The notes under the pieces are model-generated. The model was not told the origin of the DNA. It saw only the letters and a list, made by a program, of their open reading frames with translations, and did no database searches. DNA of 64,000 nt from Sepiola atlantica (taxonomy: Eukaryota > Mollusca > Cephalopoda > Sepiida > Sepiolidae): positions 52,534,700 through 52,598,699 of the forward strand of contig OY744531.1 of assembly GCA_963556195.1 (NCBI GenBank). The letters are read 5' to 3'. Below are positions 11,161 to 23,618 of this stretch, piece after piece (the stretch's first letter is position 1; the number at the start of each line of letters is the position of its first letter). Made by a program: the position numbers and the translations under genes.

Positions 11161-12221
11161 AAAATGTTTTTTTTAATCAAGAAAATCAAGTCAAAACTCC
11201 ATGCTAAAAATACCGTTCCTAAAACGGTTTGCATACCCTTCTTTTTGACGCCATTTTTTATTTGCATTTTTAGATGTTTCTTCGTCTACGTAAAGTGATG
11301 TCAGTCTCCGATCGTCACAGACGACCGGCTGCTCATAATGGCCATTTACTCACGCGTAGACAGTTCTTCGATTGCGATCAGGATTTCTCCTATAGTCGTC
11401 TAGGTTCTCCTGTCAGATGTAAAACTTCCCCCTGTTAGAGTTGTTCAATGCTTTCTTTTCTCACCTTGACCACTTTTATACTCATCGCCCGCCCATCTCA
11501 CTGCAGCTCTCTCTCTCTCTTTCTCTCTTTCTCTCTTTCTCTCTCTCTCTCTCTCTGTATCTCTTTTCTTGATATCCTAATTCACGCATCATTTGACTAT
11601 TTTAACGCGATTGTACGCTCTTTCTTTTCCTACCTGTATTCAGTGTATTTACGCCGCCGAAATCTCACGTTACTGGAGATGCCGAATTATCACCGAGGCG
11701 AGTGTGGGAAAAAACACAGCCTCGTTCTCGATTCTTAGCCGCGATTCTCTTCTTCGGTGGGCGACGTAGCCAGGCTGTCGATTTTACATGCGAGTGTCGG
11801 CACATTAAGGGCGTTTTAATTCAAAACACACACAATGATATAACACATAGATTAGTGGTGCTGAAAATCTAACCGTTTTCCATTTACTTCGGTTCATCCG
11901 CTTCGTCTATTCATGAGAAGCGTTCCATTTTCCGATGCTCAGGCCATTTTGCGATTTCTTCTACCATACATCGTAATCCATCTCGATTTGTCTCGTCTTC
12001 TGCCTCTTCTTTCGTTCCCTTCTTTGTTTCGTTTCTGTTCGGATTTCGGATCCGTCCTCGAATCTCTATTCGGTGATTGGTCGGTCATGTTTCAGTTTGG
12101 ATCATCATTTTATCATTAAACGCACAAATCATATTATGGACGCGTTCTCACGTCCCTGTAAGCGGCGTTTTCCATCGGTCTGTCTGAATGTCAATCGCTC
12201 CCACTTTAATTATTAAACCGA
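11161..12221. other. CpG-dense kilobase, possible regulatory region
   Basis: A hand count gives about 66 CpG dinucleotides in 11161-12240, roughly one per 16 bases. Most neighbouring DNA has far fewer. A (TC)n run at 11509-11556 interrupts it. The region stops at the junction with a family 2 LINE. CpG density of this kind can mark promoters or first exons, but no TATA box, start site or coding exon could be placed. Calling it regulatory is inference. Confidence 0.3.
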
Positions 12222-12695
12222 CTTCGCTATCTAGTGGGGATGATATCTTCTCTTCCCTACAGCAACTTTTACACTGAAAGTATGTTTGTAGATTCTCTTT
12301 AGTGTATCGTTATGTTCATGGTACGTGCTTGGCTGAGCTATAACCCCCTGTAAATCTTTTACAGCAAGAACTCGACTAGCTACAACGACAGAAAAAAAAA
12401 CTTGTCTTTCTCTGTATCTGTACTGAAAACTAAACGGAACTTTCACTAACAAAGTTTCTTTTCTAGAACATCCCGTCTGTAGAACAAAATACCACGAAGC
12501 TGCTTCCCAACGGACTACAACATGATCGTCTTCAAACACTTTGCTTAATCAATTCCATTTTAAGTAATCACCTGCACATTCCAACCATTGTTTCTAATGT
12601 TGACGTGGTGGAGATCATCGTCTAACTGACAATCAATCTTCGAGTGGCCTCAATATCTTGATAAGTTGTCACCTATTACTAATGAAATAGCATTT
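12222..12695 (+). mobile_element. Family 2 LINE copy b, 3' end only
   Basis: Begins with CTATCTAGTGGGGATGATAT, equivalent to the segment after LDRVENRLRNLV in the 47318 copy. It runs through CAGCAAGAACTCGACTAGC and TCTAGAACATCCCGTCTG to a 3' end with CTTCGAGTGGCCTCAATATC followed by TTGATAAG. The order and spacing match the copies at 2268 and 47318. No frame is intact. Confidence 0.75.
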
Positions 12696-13070
12696 TCATT
12701 GCTAAAAGCACAAATTGAATGGGCGTATCTCATTTTTATTTACGTCCAAAATCTCTAGATGGACGAGAATGCGTACAAGGTGTATGTGACCGGAAATAAG
12801 AACTGTGAATTTGTATAAAATAATTAAGTAGAGTGGCTCTGTGGTAACTGCCGCTAGTTCTCTTTTCTTTTGCGAGCTGTAACTCATCAAATGATGATCA
12901 CCGTGAACATAGTGCCTAGTCGACACGTGTCAGAAGATAGTGTAAAGTCTTAGTTTTTGCTGTCAGAAAACTTTCTCTTGTCTGATAACCATAATTATGC
13001 CAGGATGGAACTCTAAAAAATTTCAGTCAAAATTACTACGCCGTATTGTCTGATTGGCCATCGTGTGACC
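12696..13070. other. Unassigned stretch
   Basis: Starts with GAAATAGCATTTTCATTGC, which recurs at about 13563 and, less well, at 7378, so a small dispersed repeat may be present. Nothing else is recognised. Confidence 0.3.
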
Positions 13071-13200
13071 AGACAACATCTTTAACGTATTTCTCTACTA
13101 TATTTCCACAATATTTATCACCGAGACAACATCATTAGGGTTGTTCTCTACAATATTTCTTAAAATATTTATGACTGAGACAACGTCTCTTACGCTTAAG
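13071..13200. repeat. 53-bp tandem duplication, ~2.4 units
   Basis: GAGACAACATC-type starts occur at about 13071, 13123 and 13177, each followed by TTCTCTAC, then AATATTT and ATATTTAT. Confidence 0.7.
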
Positions 13201-13294
13201 TTTTAATTAGATGTTTCGTCGATCTGTCACAAGTAAATTTCAAATAAAGTTTATGTTTTGGATTTTTCAGATGGGTATTGATAATTTGTATTAT

Positions 13295-13496
13295 TTAGAC
13301 TATTCGGACTACTATACTTATCTTGGGTGTTATTCTTACGAAGTTTCAGCCGATTTAACCTATAACCTTCTTCACGTGTATATTATTGAAATCGTGAATC
13401 TTTAGGTCGAACTCTAGAATCCACCCCGTGGATTGAATAACAGTTAAAGGAAATCAAAATAACATCCAAGATGAGAATAGTAGGGCGAATAATCCA
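13295..13496. mobile_element. Fold-back (MITE-like) element, copy 2
   Basis: Left arm 13295-13360 has TTAGACTATTCGGACTACTA and CTTGGGTGTTATTCTTACG. Right arm 13440-13496 is the inverted equivalent (AATAACATCCAAGATGAGAA followed by TAGTAGGGCGAATAATCC). It matches copy 1 at 5836-6145 in arm sequence but has a shorter centre, 202 versus 310 bases overall. Confidence 0.6.
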
Positions 13497-14087
13497 AGCA
13501 ATGGAATAGCTACGGTCAAGTATGAAATATTATTTCAGTTGATCAACCACGCTCAACTTTGAAATAGCATTTTCATTGCAAAAATTGCAGACTGAATGGG
13601 CAGATATTTAATTTAAACGGTGAATTCGACACAAATATTACAACAAATTTGGGCGACATATATTTCAAACGAATAACTTAACACTACTCAACATCGAACG
13701 AACTACACAAAGTATTGAATACATTCAAAATTAGCTACAGTTGCACGGAAAACATGCACCAAGTAATATAAAAAAACACAGCAAGAAGATAAATAGCAGA
13801 CTACAGAAACTGGAAAATTCTCCATGTTATTGTAAAACAAATCCGATTGCTCCTTAAACCGTACATGTATACATAATAACGGTATATACCAAGTAACCGT
13901 AAGAACTAAATAAAACACAGAGAACACGTTGAAATAAAGAAGCTACACGTGAAACAGCTTATCTAACAAGAAAAATGCCAACATTCCACATTAACGATTA
14001 CATCCAAAACATACACACATTACTTGGAAAATAAGAAAAATAACGTCAACGTAATATAATAACTGTCTTCATTTGACTTCACTTGAG
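13497..14087. other. Unassigned stretch
   Basis: AT-rich, no recognised gene or repeat apart from the small phrase near 13563. Confidence 0.3.
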
Positions 14088-14400
14088 TTATTCATCAATT
14101 AACGGTGAACCATATAAAAAAGTGGTGAACCATGATGCTCGCTCACTCATTACAAATAGAAGCTCTGATACCAAAGGGCCAGTGTACTTTTCAAGAAAAA
14201 AACTTGATCGTAATATTAGGCCTTTGATTAGTAGAGTGAACCCTGATTAAAACGATGGCCTTGTCTCGAGTCATCCATGAATTAACGGTGAAAAATCCAT
14301 GAGGTTCGTGCACCATGATGCTCGCTCACTCATTGCGACCAAAATCTCTAATCCCCATAGGTTAGTGTCGTTTTCCAGAAGAGGCTTTAAGCTAGGTGCT
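14088..14400. repeat. Imperfect ~185-bp tandem duplication
   Basis: ATTAACGGTGAA followed by CCATGATGCTCGCTCACTCA occurs at about 14098-14150 and again at 14282-14332. The sequence after each copy is recognisably similar (CTCTGATACC versus CTCTAATCCC, then GTGTACTTTTC versus GTGTCGTTTTC). Confidence 0.7.
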
Positions 14401-14725
14401 ATTATTGAGCTTCATTAGACTTTATCTAATGACAGATTGTATATGCTTCACGCAAAACATGCACACAACAACAGTAGATACTACAATATATGCTTAGAAG
14501 AGCGATATTCACATACTCAGTCAGACAAAAACCTAAACATGAAAAGTATATCGATAAAAACCCGTATTAAACTACCTAGAGACCAACGATTCGAAATGGT
14601 AAATAAATTCACCATAACAAAAAAAAGAAAGAAGTACAAAATGAATAACAAATAAAATAAACGTTCGACAAAAAACAGTGAATCGAGAAACAAATCCGGA
14701 TAAAAATGCCTTAGTAATGTGCAAT
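14401..14725. other. Unassigned stretch
   Basis: Open + strand frame 14437-14655 is Lys/Asn-rich with no domain; treated as chance. Confidence 0.3.
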
Positions 14726-14850
14726 GTGAATTAACTGCTTAAATTTAATAGCTTACTCAATTTAAGTGTGAATTGGCCGCTTAAATTAAATAACATGGCG
14801 AATTAGAGTGTGAATTAGCCGCTTAAATTGAATAACTTATGAAAATCAGA
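14726..14850. repeat. Three 42-bp tandem units
   Basis: GTGAATT starts at 14726, 14768 and 14810, exactly 42 bases apart. Each is followed by GCCGCTTAAATT-type text and AATAAC or AATAGC. Confidence 0.85.
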
Positions 14851-15500
14851 TCAACAACCGTTTGGCAAAGAAAAACATAATTGGGCACATAGTGATGGAG
14901 GCAAAGGTTTCTGCAGTATATAAATAGAGCAAACACAACGAAGATAACCCCATGTCTGATAAATGAAAAACAAACAAGACTAGCAACTATGTGCTTTTAT
15001 TCACATATCTACAAAATTGGATCGACATAAGCGCATATGTTTAGCACTCACCCCTAAAAATATTGAAATTGACTCAACTATATATATTAATAGTAGTATA
15101 AAATTGTATTTATGGGAAGTAGGCTTCAACGATATGTTTGTGTTTCATTCTCGAAGGAAATCATCAAGCTGATTGCATGAATGTTAATACCGGGTTCATT
15201 GTTAATCAATGCACATATCAACTTGATTTTGTTTGTTTTCTTTTTCTATTTTTAAACTATACAACCTTTTTTTCGAAAATGTTATTTTTGTTCCAATGAA
15301 GTAATATTTAACTCGTAACTATAGAGATAAATGGAAAAATAGAGAGAAACACGAGTGCATAGCGAAGAAAAATACACTAATATTTGATATTTTCTTTTCC
15401 TTTTTGTTTCATATAAAACTCGCTTTGACAACTCAGTGTTTTCTGATTCAAATAAATTTACTCGAACTCAATGGATTACCACACGGGTCACATGTTTCTA
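14851..15500. other. Unassigned stretch
   Basis: No recognisable gene, RNA or repeat. Confidence 0.3.

Positions 15501-15543
<43 letters not shown>
15501..15543. repeat. (TA)n microsatellite
   Basis: About 21 TA units. Confidence 0.95.
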
Positions 15544-15545
<2 letters not shown>

Positions 15546-15939
15546 GAGGCATATTTTCAAATAGATTAAAAATAGCGTGTCACTAAAAACAGACAAGTTG
15601 AAATATCGTTTATACGCATACGCTATGAATCATACATAAGAAAGAAGGACGAACAAGAACTAGTAAGAAGTGTATCGTGTTCTGTAATTGTTGTGCGGCT
15701 GAATTGGACGTGTCTGAATCCAGACCTGCGTTTCCAATTGATCTGGTATCGACTGATCGGAAATATGCGTTGAACTTATCGACAAGCCATCGATTACATA
15801 AAACATGGTTCTGTAGACGATGGAGACATATTTAATTAGCTGAAAATACGAAATATCGATCAGTATGTTTGTTTCGGATTTGGTTTCGGTAGAGTCGGAT
15901 AGAGTGAGAGAATTGTACAGCAAGTTCCAAAACGAACCT
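15544..15939. other. Unassigned stretch
   Basis: An 87-codon - strand frame (15660-15923) has no recognisable motif. Nothing else is seen. Confidence 0.3.
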
Positions 15940-16385
15940 CTAGCCTAAGAGGTCCCACACTGTCTAGCAAGCATCCGCTCTTGTCCCATCGCTACAATGT
16001 TGTATCTTGTGCTTGCTTAGCAAGTACCTCAATGGAATGTGCTCCAACGAACTTGCTGAACTTGTGCAGTCATCGACAAAAATACGCCCAACAAACCCGA
16101 CAATCATAAAATTCCTACCCCTTCATTATGGAGGTCCCCAGATGCCGAAATTCTTTTTTACTCCAATACTTTCTTTTCTCGAACTACTTGCCTTAGGAAT
16201 TCCCTTCGGCTCTTTTTTCTCCGACTGTACAACAATGCAAAAGTTTAAATATAATGTGAACAAATATCTTGCCACACAACTGCCCACTTAGAATGCATTA
16301 TAAATCGAACCTCTAATTCACAGTACCCCCTTACGTCTTAGTGACAATGTGCCTTGTTCGAGGTGAATAACAGTTTTTAAATACA
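15940..16385 (+). mobile_element. Family 1 LINE copy B, 3' end only
   Basis: Starts at the block equivalent to SLSTKHQSLSHRHN of copy A. It continues through MCLLSKYLNGMCSNELAELV (about 16007), a block matching FFSDCTTMQKFKYNVNKYL, and a stop just after QLPT at about 16291, the natural end of the family 1 protein. The 3' UTR follows to GAGGTGAATAACAG. Part of the C-terminus is open (16007-16291), but the element is truncated to its last ~450 bases and only 400 bases separate it from copy C. Confidence 0.85.
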
Positions 16386-16783
16386 GCGTTTCTGGGAAAA
16401 GATGAAAGAAAAAGTTAAGATTGACAAGCATGAATATAAAGCGCCTTCTGTTGGAATTAATTTAATTTTAATAAGTAAATTTAATCTTACATGCCGAAGA
16501 ATGGTTAGACTTAAATAGCACGGCACCTGCTCCTCTGTCTTTATGAATCACTAGAAATATTAATAAACAAATACTGAAAGCTCTATCATGTGACTAATCG
16601 CCCGTCCGAAAAAAATGATTAGAAGTGAGTACAACTGACCTTGTGAATAATGAACTTGTCTAATCCTTTAGCTGTCACTCAGTTGTGAAGGAATTCATTC
16701 AAACATACGGATCAAAGTCAGGCCATTAGACATTCACAAACGACTATCGAAAATCATAAAGAGATGTATTGATTCGTATCAGA
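16386..16783. other. Unassigned spacer between two LINE copies
   Basis: No recognisable sequence. Confidence 0.3.
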
Positions 16784-18245
16784 TGTGGCTTCCCTGATAG
16801 CTGAAAAATTGCCTCTGTGGTACCGGTCTTTAAGAATTCTGGAGATTGAACTGACCATCAGAATTATCGCCTCATCAGTCTTCTCCCGCTCACTGCACAC
16901 ATCTGTGAATCCTTAATTAATCAGGTGATAGTCCGTCACCTAGTCAATGCTAAATTTCTTTCTGAACATCAGCATGGATTTATGCAAGCACCTCTACTGC
17001 AAATATATCAACGCTCATCTCTGAACGCACATATCATACACAGGGCAAGGAAGGTCAAGCTAGTGCGGTAGCGCTTGATATCTAAAGCCATTGACAATGT
17101 CTGGCATGAAGGGCTTCTCATGAACATTAAATCATATGCTATTACTGGATGAATATTACACATATAATTAGATACTTCCTATCCAAAAGAAAGATCTGAG
17201 TTGTCCTCGATGGCCGTTCATCCAAATAACATGGCATATATGCAGGTGTACCTCCGGGATTGAGTCTTGAACACTTACTGCTACTGATATTCATAAACGA
17301 TTCCCTTGATGACATTGTGTCAGAGATAGGAATATTTACTGACGACACCACGTTCTACCTTCGTCATGTGGGTAGAACGGACGCGCACATATATCAGGCA
17401 ATGGCTGAATCCATAGAAAGTGATCTCCAGTTTGCAGTGGAACGGGTCAATAAATAGATAGTAACATTTAAGTCTGCAGAAACAAAGCTCATTTCCTTCA
17501 ACATCTACAAGAAACCATTTCAACCAGCGATTTCCATGGCAAATAACACCTTACATGAGAGTCCAACGTTCAAACTCGTCGGCTTAACATTCATAAGTAA
17601 CATGAATTGGAACAAATTCATTGAAAACATTGCCAAGGCTGTTGCAAAGAAGGTGGTATCCCTCTACCGTGCTAAAAAATTCTCACACCTGACAGTATGA
17701 TATATCTCTACAAAGTCACCAACCGCCTATGCATGGAGTATTGTTGTCACATCTGGGTTGGTGCACCATCCACTAGTCTTTCCATTTTAGACAAGGTTCA
17801 AAAAGAGTCTCTAATCTAATAGGCCCCTCACTATCAATCAAGTCCCATCCTCTGTCCTATGTTGCATTTTTGTGCTTACTTTACAAGTACTTCAATGGAA
17901 TCTGCTCCGATGACCTTGTGCTCTGATGCCCCGTCGACGTATATACACTCGATCAACCCGTTCATTAGCTTAATCTCCTCTATTCACTTTAACAGTCTCC
18001 ATATACCGGAGAGACTACTACTCCAATAGCTTCTTTCTTCGAGCTGCCGGCCTTTGGAACTTTCTCTCTGCTTTATGTTTTCACGACTGTACCGATATTC
18101 AAAAAATGTAAAACTAATGTAAACAAACATCTGGCTGCACAGCTCCCAATTCAGGATGCCCCCAAAACTTTCACTCTAATTCTCAGTAGCTTTTTACGTC
18201 TACAGTGACAATTTGCCTTGTTTGGATTGAAGTAAGTAAACAAAA
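16784..18245 (+). mobile_element. Family 1 LINE copy C, RT to 3' end, decayed
   Basis: Begins at the RT block equivalent to CFPDSWKIA (about 16790) and follows copy A in order: NYRLISLLP near 16860, the palm region near 17230-17300, GIFTDDTTFY near 17325, PCMEYCCHIW-type text near 17730 and the 3' UTR to about 18235. The first alanine of the usual FADD is replaced (FTDD) but both aspartates remain. Many stops and indels split the frames; the best open part is 17260-17457. The 5' truncation lies within RT. Confidence 0.9.
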
Positions 18246-18832
18246 AAATTACATTGGTTTACAAAAAAAATGTGAATAATTTAATGACTTATTAATATAT
18301 ATAAGAAAGCCTACAGGTGTTTCCAGTCTGGTGTGCATCTGCTCTCAGCACTGAGATAAAAAAAATTTTTTTTTATTCCATTTACCTTTTATCGCCAAAC
18401 GTAGTTCTTGCTAATACACGCCGTTTGTCTTTCTTCTTTATTTATGTAATTTATTTTTCATCCCATCCTCTAACTCTCATTCTCTCCCGTTGTCGTTTCT
18501 ACTACTACTATAACTACTACTATATTCCTAGATCCGACCAATTCAGTCTCATTCACTCTTCCACACAACGTCTAAAACATTGAATAAGCAAAGAACCAAG
18601 TAATATTATTATCATTTAAGCGGAGCCCCTCCCCCGCCCCCAAACAAATATGAATATCCAATTTTAGAATAGTAATATCTTGCACGTGGGTGGCTTCATT
18701 TCCGTTTTTTTTCCACGTCAATTTAGTCCCGACGAAGAACGCAAGGCGTTTGAAATATTGTATTATCATAATGAAAAAATATTTAAAAAACAACATCGTG
18801 TTATGCTTCAACCCCAACCTACTCATCATTCT
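18246..18832. other. Unassigned stretch
   Basis: No recognised gene. A short C-rich run (CCCCTCCCCCGCCCCC) lies near 18626. Confidence 0.3.
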
Positions 18833-19065
<233 letters not shown>

Positions 19066-19069
19066 AATG

Positions 19070-19545
19070 CTACTAAACCTGATGTATAGAATCCTTATTC
19101 TAATTTTGATAAAAATCTATTACATGATTTTAATTATAGAACATTTCGAAAATTTAAGCGATCTGAAGAAGAAATTGAAATTCAGGGAATCTTGTTTAAT
19201 TTGTGTCTAATAACTATGGATTAAATTTAATGCAATTCGCAAATGGGAGATTGTGTCCGTATTATGTATCCTACAAATCGTTTAAACCACAGCAAGAAAC
19301 TGAAATTGGTGAATATTTATTAATTCGTATCCCATATGTAATGTACATTTCACAAAAATCAGAGGTACCTGAATTTTCACATTTTTGCTCTATTTGTATA
19401 AAAACAAAATGAAACTAAATATAGCCCATATTATCCAACGGTGCGCCTAGCAGATGTGTTAAAAATTGATAATAATCGGTTCATTAATTTGGGAGTGAAA
19501 CGAATACATACAAATATATAAATATATACACATACCTAACTTTAT
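19070..19545 (+). repeat. Unnamed ~480-bp dispersed repeat, copy 1
   Basis: Shares a collinear series of phrases with 36385-36890: TATAGAATC, AATTTTGAT, TTACATGATTTTAATTATAG, ATTCAGGGAATCTT, GTGTCTAATAACTATGGAT and AATAATCGGTTCATTAAT. Both copies are in the same orientation and both lie just right of a (TA)n and (GA)n microsatellite. No protein family is recognised; a 69-codon open frame at 19203-19412 is not conserved in the second copy as far as I can see. Confidence 0.7.
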
Positions 19546-19911
19546 AGAAATAGAGATAGATGAAATGAATTATGATTGGATTTTTTTTTCATATAAAATA
19601 GACCGTGCCACGTTTCGTTTTGAAGCATACCTTATTTTGATAGGCACAAGTGAGGGATAATTTATTTAATCAGAAGCAATATTACAAATAAATAAGGAAG
19701 ATTGTTAGAATTTAAAGAAAGTTGAGGGGAGCAGACAGGAAAAAAAAAGAAGAAACGAAGGAAAAAGAAAGAAATTGATTTTTTTCTTGAATCCTCACAA
19801 CGACTTTCATTGGATGAGATTCACACTGACAGATTTCATATTTTTTACTGAAGGGTAATACAGATATTTGCTGTTTACAGGTTTTTATAGTATAACAAGA
19901 CCCGTCCTTGT
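19546..19911. other. Unassigned stretch
   Basis: No recognised gene or repeat. Confidence 0.3.
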
Positions 19912-19940
19912 TTTTTTTGGCTAAGATCAAAGTGTAGTTC
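19912..19940 (+). pseudogene. U2 snRNA-like 5' fragment
   Basis: TTTGGCTAAGATCAAAGTGT plus AG matches the highly conserved 5' part of invertebrate U2 snRNA. Upstream and downstream sequence does not match U2, and the next bases run into (TA)n. It is a short retroposed or recombined fragment, not a gene. Confidence 0.6.
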
Positions 19941-19948
19941 TAGTATTT

Positions 19949-19950
<2 letters not shown>

Positions 19951-19983
<33 letters not shown>
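19951..19983. repeat. (TA)n microsatellite
   Basis: About 16 TA units. Confidence 0.95.
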
Positions 19984-19988
<5 letters not shown>

Positions 19989-20595
19989 AAACTGTCAATG
20001 TCTGGGTGTGTGTTCTCCTTAACAAAGAAATGTTAGAGAATCTACATGACGACTAAAAGTGTATTTATGCATAAACCTTTCCGGGAAAGGCAATAGAAAT
20101 GGCCCCAAATCTCTACGTGCACCTCACTGTATCGAATCATCTCCCTATATGAGAGCTATGGGGAAAGAACCATGTTAAAACTTCGAATGCGTATGTTCGC
20201 TTTTAATGAAATTTAAAACATATGTATAAGCCACTAATTCAGAGAGTTTTAAAATATGTCCGTTTTTTCCAACTATATTAGCGGGCGAAACAGAGGAGTC
20301 AATAAAAAAACAAAGAAAGTTATATGATGTTATGAGCATAGTGAAAAGAGACATAGTGTTCTCTATTAAATTCCGAGCAACACCGTCTTTCTGTCAGTCA
20401 TTTATAAATAAAATTAAACTTTCAAAAGTTGAAGATATTTTAGGGAAAACGGAGTAAATATGGTTTTGTACTGACTGCAATGATCTTAGTTAAGAGTGAG
20501 ATAGACTGAGGTTGACTACTAACCTTCTCACACTTTTAATAACCCTCTTCCTAATTTTTTTATTATACTTTTAAATACTTGACTTGCAAATAGAA
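19984..20595. other. Unassigned stretch
   Basis: No recognised gene or repeat. Confidence 0.3.
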
Positions 20596-20862
20596 TATTC
20601 AACGTGCAGTATCTGTTCTGATCCTACACTTCATCTATTCTGTCCTCGGCCATTGAAAAAGAAATCATCATCATCATCATCTCTTGCTCACTTGGAGTTC
20701 TCAAAAGAATCATTATCAGTCAACCCTTACTAACAACGGCAGGTAGTGTTTTAAGGGCAGAGTGACAATAAGACGCTAATATTTTGCCTTTTCGCTGGGA
20801 TAAAAGTGTAGTATCTGTTCTGATACTGCACCTCATATGTTCTGACCTCTGTTAGTGAACGA
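20596..20862 (+). pseudogene. Two U2 snRNA-like fragments ~205 bp apart
   Basis: GTGCAGTATCTGTTCTGATC near 20604 and GCCTTTTCGCTGGGATAAAA followed by GTGTAGTATCTGTTCTGATA near 20786 resemble U2 5' sequence around the branch-site recognition region. The two copies continue alike for about 40 bases (CACTTCATCTATTCTG versus CACCTCATATGTTCTG), so they are related to each other beyond the U2 match. A (TCA)n run lies at about 20667. They are degenerate and cannot be working snRNA genes. Confidence 0.55.
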
Positions 20863-23618
20863 AGAATCTTTCGAGCCTGAGGCAATTTTCATTTTGTTCT
20901 TAGCGAGAATGCCTCTTTTTAAAGAGTTGGATTTTCCTCACATCAAAAACCGACCATGTGTCTAACTCTGCCCTCGTGGGGGTGGGGGCAAGTAAATAGG
21001 GGCCCAATGCTACACAATAACATACCAATCATCAATCATGTTTAGATTTGGTGTGTAAATATTGGTCTATTTGATTGTTGCACTTGGAATTAAGATCTTT
21101 TCGCATTTGATTTCTCAGCCGCTTGGGAAATCATTATTTAAACGATGTTTTAAATTATAATGGGATTTCCGAATAGAATAAACATAATAGAACGAAACGA
21201 TAGCGGACTTACTGAAATTGGACAGTGCATATAAAAGTTATTGGTTTTAAGCTTTCTCCCTCAAATTCCGATTTCAATTTCTTCGTGTAAGGGTTGCTAG
21301 AGATTGGCGCGTGCCGTATAGTTCCGGCGATTTTACTACTGGTAAACACTTCGTTTAGGTGCCACAAGATGCACCACTACGAGAAAATATCGACGAAGTT
21401 AAGCCTTTTGAGAGTTCAATACTCTTCTAGCCTTATATCACTACGGTATAATGACGTTGACGTACAGGTTCTCATTAGATCACCGACAGTAAGCGACGTT
21501 GAGCCCGTAGTAGATGGGTCACGAGTTTGTGCTGCATGTAGGAAGAACGGCGACATTTCCTCGCAAAAAACACACAGTATAAAACGAACGTCGTTATTTT
21601 TCTCCGACCGGGATGTACATACAACTAGAGACCGCTTGTGACTTTAATATTCCTTAGAAAATTTATTTTTCAGAGGAAGACAACTCAACAAAATCAGACT
21701 CAATGCTGCATCAGGTAGCCTCACATCGCCCCTGAAATATGAAACAAGCGTATAGAGGTTCTAGATGGTCAATCTGAAACGTGTCTTGTTTTCATTAATA
21801 TTAATTATATTATATTGTTCATGTTTCTTCAACATTTTATGGTAGTCTCAATTCCCACAGGAGTACGTATACACGTTTTATTCAATTTGTGTGCGTATGT
21901 AAGTTTGAACGACATGATTCTATCCTGTTACTTTCCTATTCATCTATATATAATAATTTATGATTACATAAAAGAGTAGATGACCCCATAGGCTTTGTTC
22001 GGTACTGAATGAGTATCCATCTAAACGCCCGCTCTTAATACAATATAAACAATTTTATTGTAATAAGAATATTATTTTTTTTAATAAATTAGGTTGAAAA
22101 ACTTCCTCAGAAAATAATAATAACATAAATAAAGTTCATTCACGTAATGATTAAAAGAAAATTATTAAACCATTCGGGAGAGGTGGGGTTAATTGACCCT
22201 AACCCCAAAGCAGGGAAAAAATTTAATGTCGCTATTAATTGGCTGTGTGGTAACGGTTACGCCATTTCCAATCTGTTCTGTAAATCCTAATCGGAAACAT
22301 TCGGGTCGATATGCTTCCCATCTTATAGAGGTACTGAAATATATATTCGGATATCGGAATCGGGATTCTTATAGAAATCGGAAGTTATATGGAGACTGAT
22401 ATCGGAATCGTTAAAGGTTTGGGTATCATTTCATCATTAATATATATTCATAGTTATCAACATTTTTCTCCGTGATGATATCACAGTTACCACACTCATA
22501 TCTTTATATGTTCTTATTCTGTGTCTTTAAATTATAGCATAAATCGGAAGAATCATTTCTTCTGATATTCATAATTACTTACGATCATTGTATTCATTGT
22601 GTCTGCTGAGTGTTCCTAGAGTAAGTATCACTGGAAATAACTACTTTTTTAAAAATAACTATACGCATGTGCGCATGCTCGCCCGAGATCCTGTGCGTGC
22701 GCGTCAACTGAATCTGTATTTATATTCATGAATGCATTGTCCCGGAATCCGTCCGCAGTCTACAGATTAAATCTAAAATAGACAGATTTGAAATCTTTGA
22801 ATGTCGAAGTTTGTCTTCCAGGTGAGAGGAAAATGAATCAACAGAATGGGCATGTCTGGAATCTTTTTATTTTTGCACGAAGTTTTCGCACAGAATTGAT
22901 ATATATTTTTTGAGCTGTTATTTTTAATGCGTTCCAGGTTTGTTGGTGGTATGGTTAGTCGTCCATTTTTATTTTGTCGGCACGTGATGTGGCTTGGAAA
23001 AAAGATTCACAGAAAAAAAAGAGATTCGAAGATTTTAGATGTTTATATTTTTTGTTTCATGAATCTTGAATTTCATAAGTGTAAGGATGACATTAAGATG
23101 GCCCCATGTAATAATTAAGTTCGATAATTATTTTAATCAACTTTAAAATGACTTCCTTTTTTTTAGTCTGGCGTTGTCATCTATGGATGTGGTGCTCTCT
23201 CTTTTATAGTTCCGAGGCTAATTTCGTTAGCTGAAAAAAAGCCCTCTGATATGCTAACCTTTTATCATTACCATGCAATTTATTGAAACTAAATGTGTTT
23301 AGAGGAATTAGATATTTATTAAACCAGACGATCGTCCAGTAGCTAACAGGTAAAACCGGGTGTGAGAGAGAACGAGAGATAGTTATATTACCATTTCGTA
23401 AAACGATTAAACTGCGCGTCGTCTCATTGATACCTCTGTCGAAAGTAATTATCTTCTCCTAGCCTGAGAACAAGTGAGGTCACGTGCACCCGCTTTGTTG
23501 GCTTTCTATTCGATAGAATTAGCAGGGGCAATCCGCTGACCCTTTTCGGGACAGGCTTCCTGTTTACTAACATACAACCATATATCTAAGCTAAAGTAGC
23601 TAATATATTATTGTATAC
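20863..23618. other. Unassigned 2.7-kb stretch
   Basis: No recognised gene or repeat. The longest open frame, 115 codons on + at 21294-21641, lies in locally CpG-richer DNA but shows no domain I know. Short Cys/His-spaced text (CAACRKNGD) is too little for a zinc-finger call. Confidence 0.3.

Noticed and set aside
19912..20862. Functional U2 snRNA genes
   Set aside because: Matches cover only part of the 5' end, lack the Sm site and 3' stem-loops, and have changes at conserved positions.
21294..21641. 115-codon frame as a zinc-finger exon
   Set aside because: One CxxC spacing only, no His pair, and no recognisable splice-site-bounded exon.
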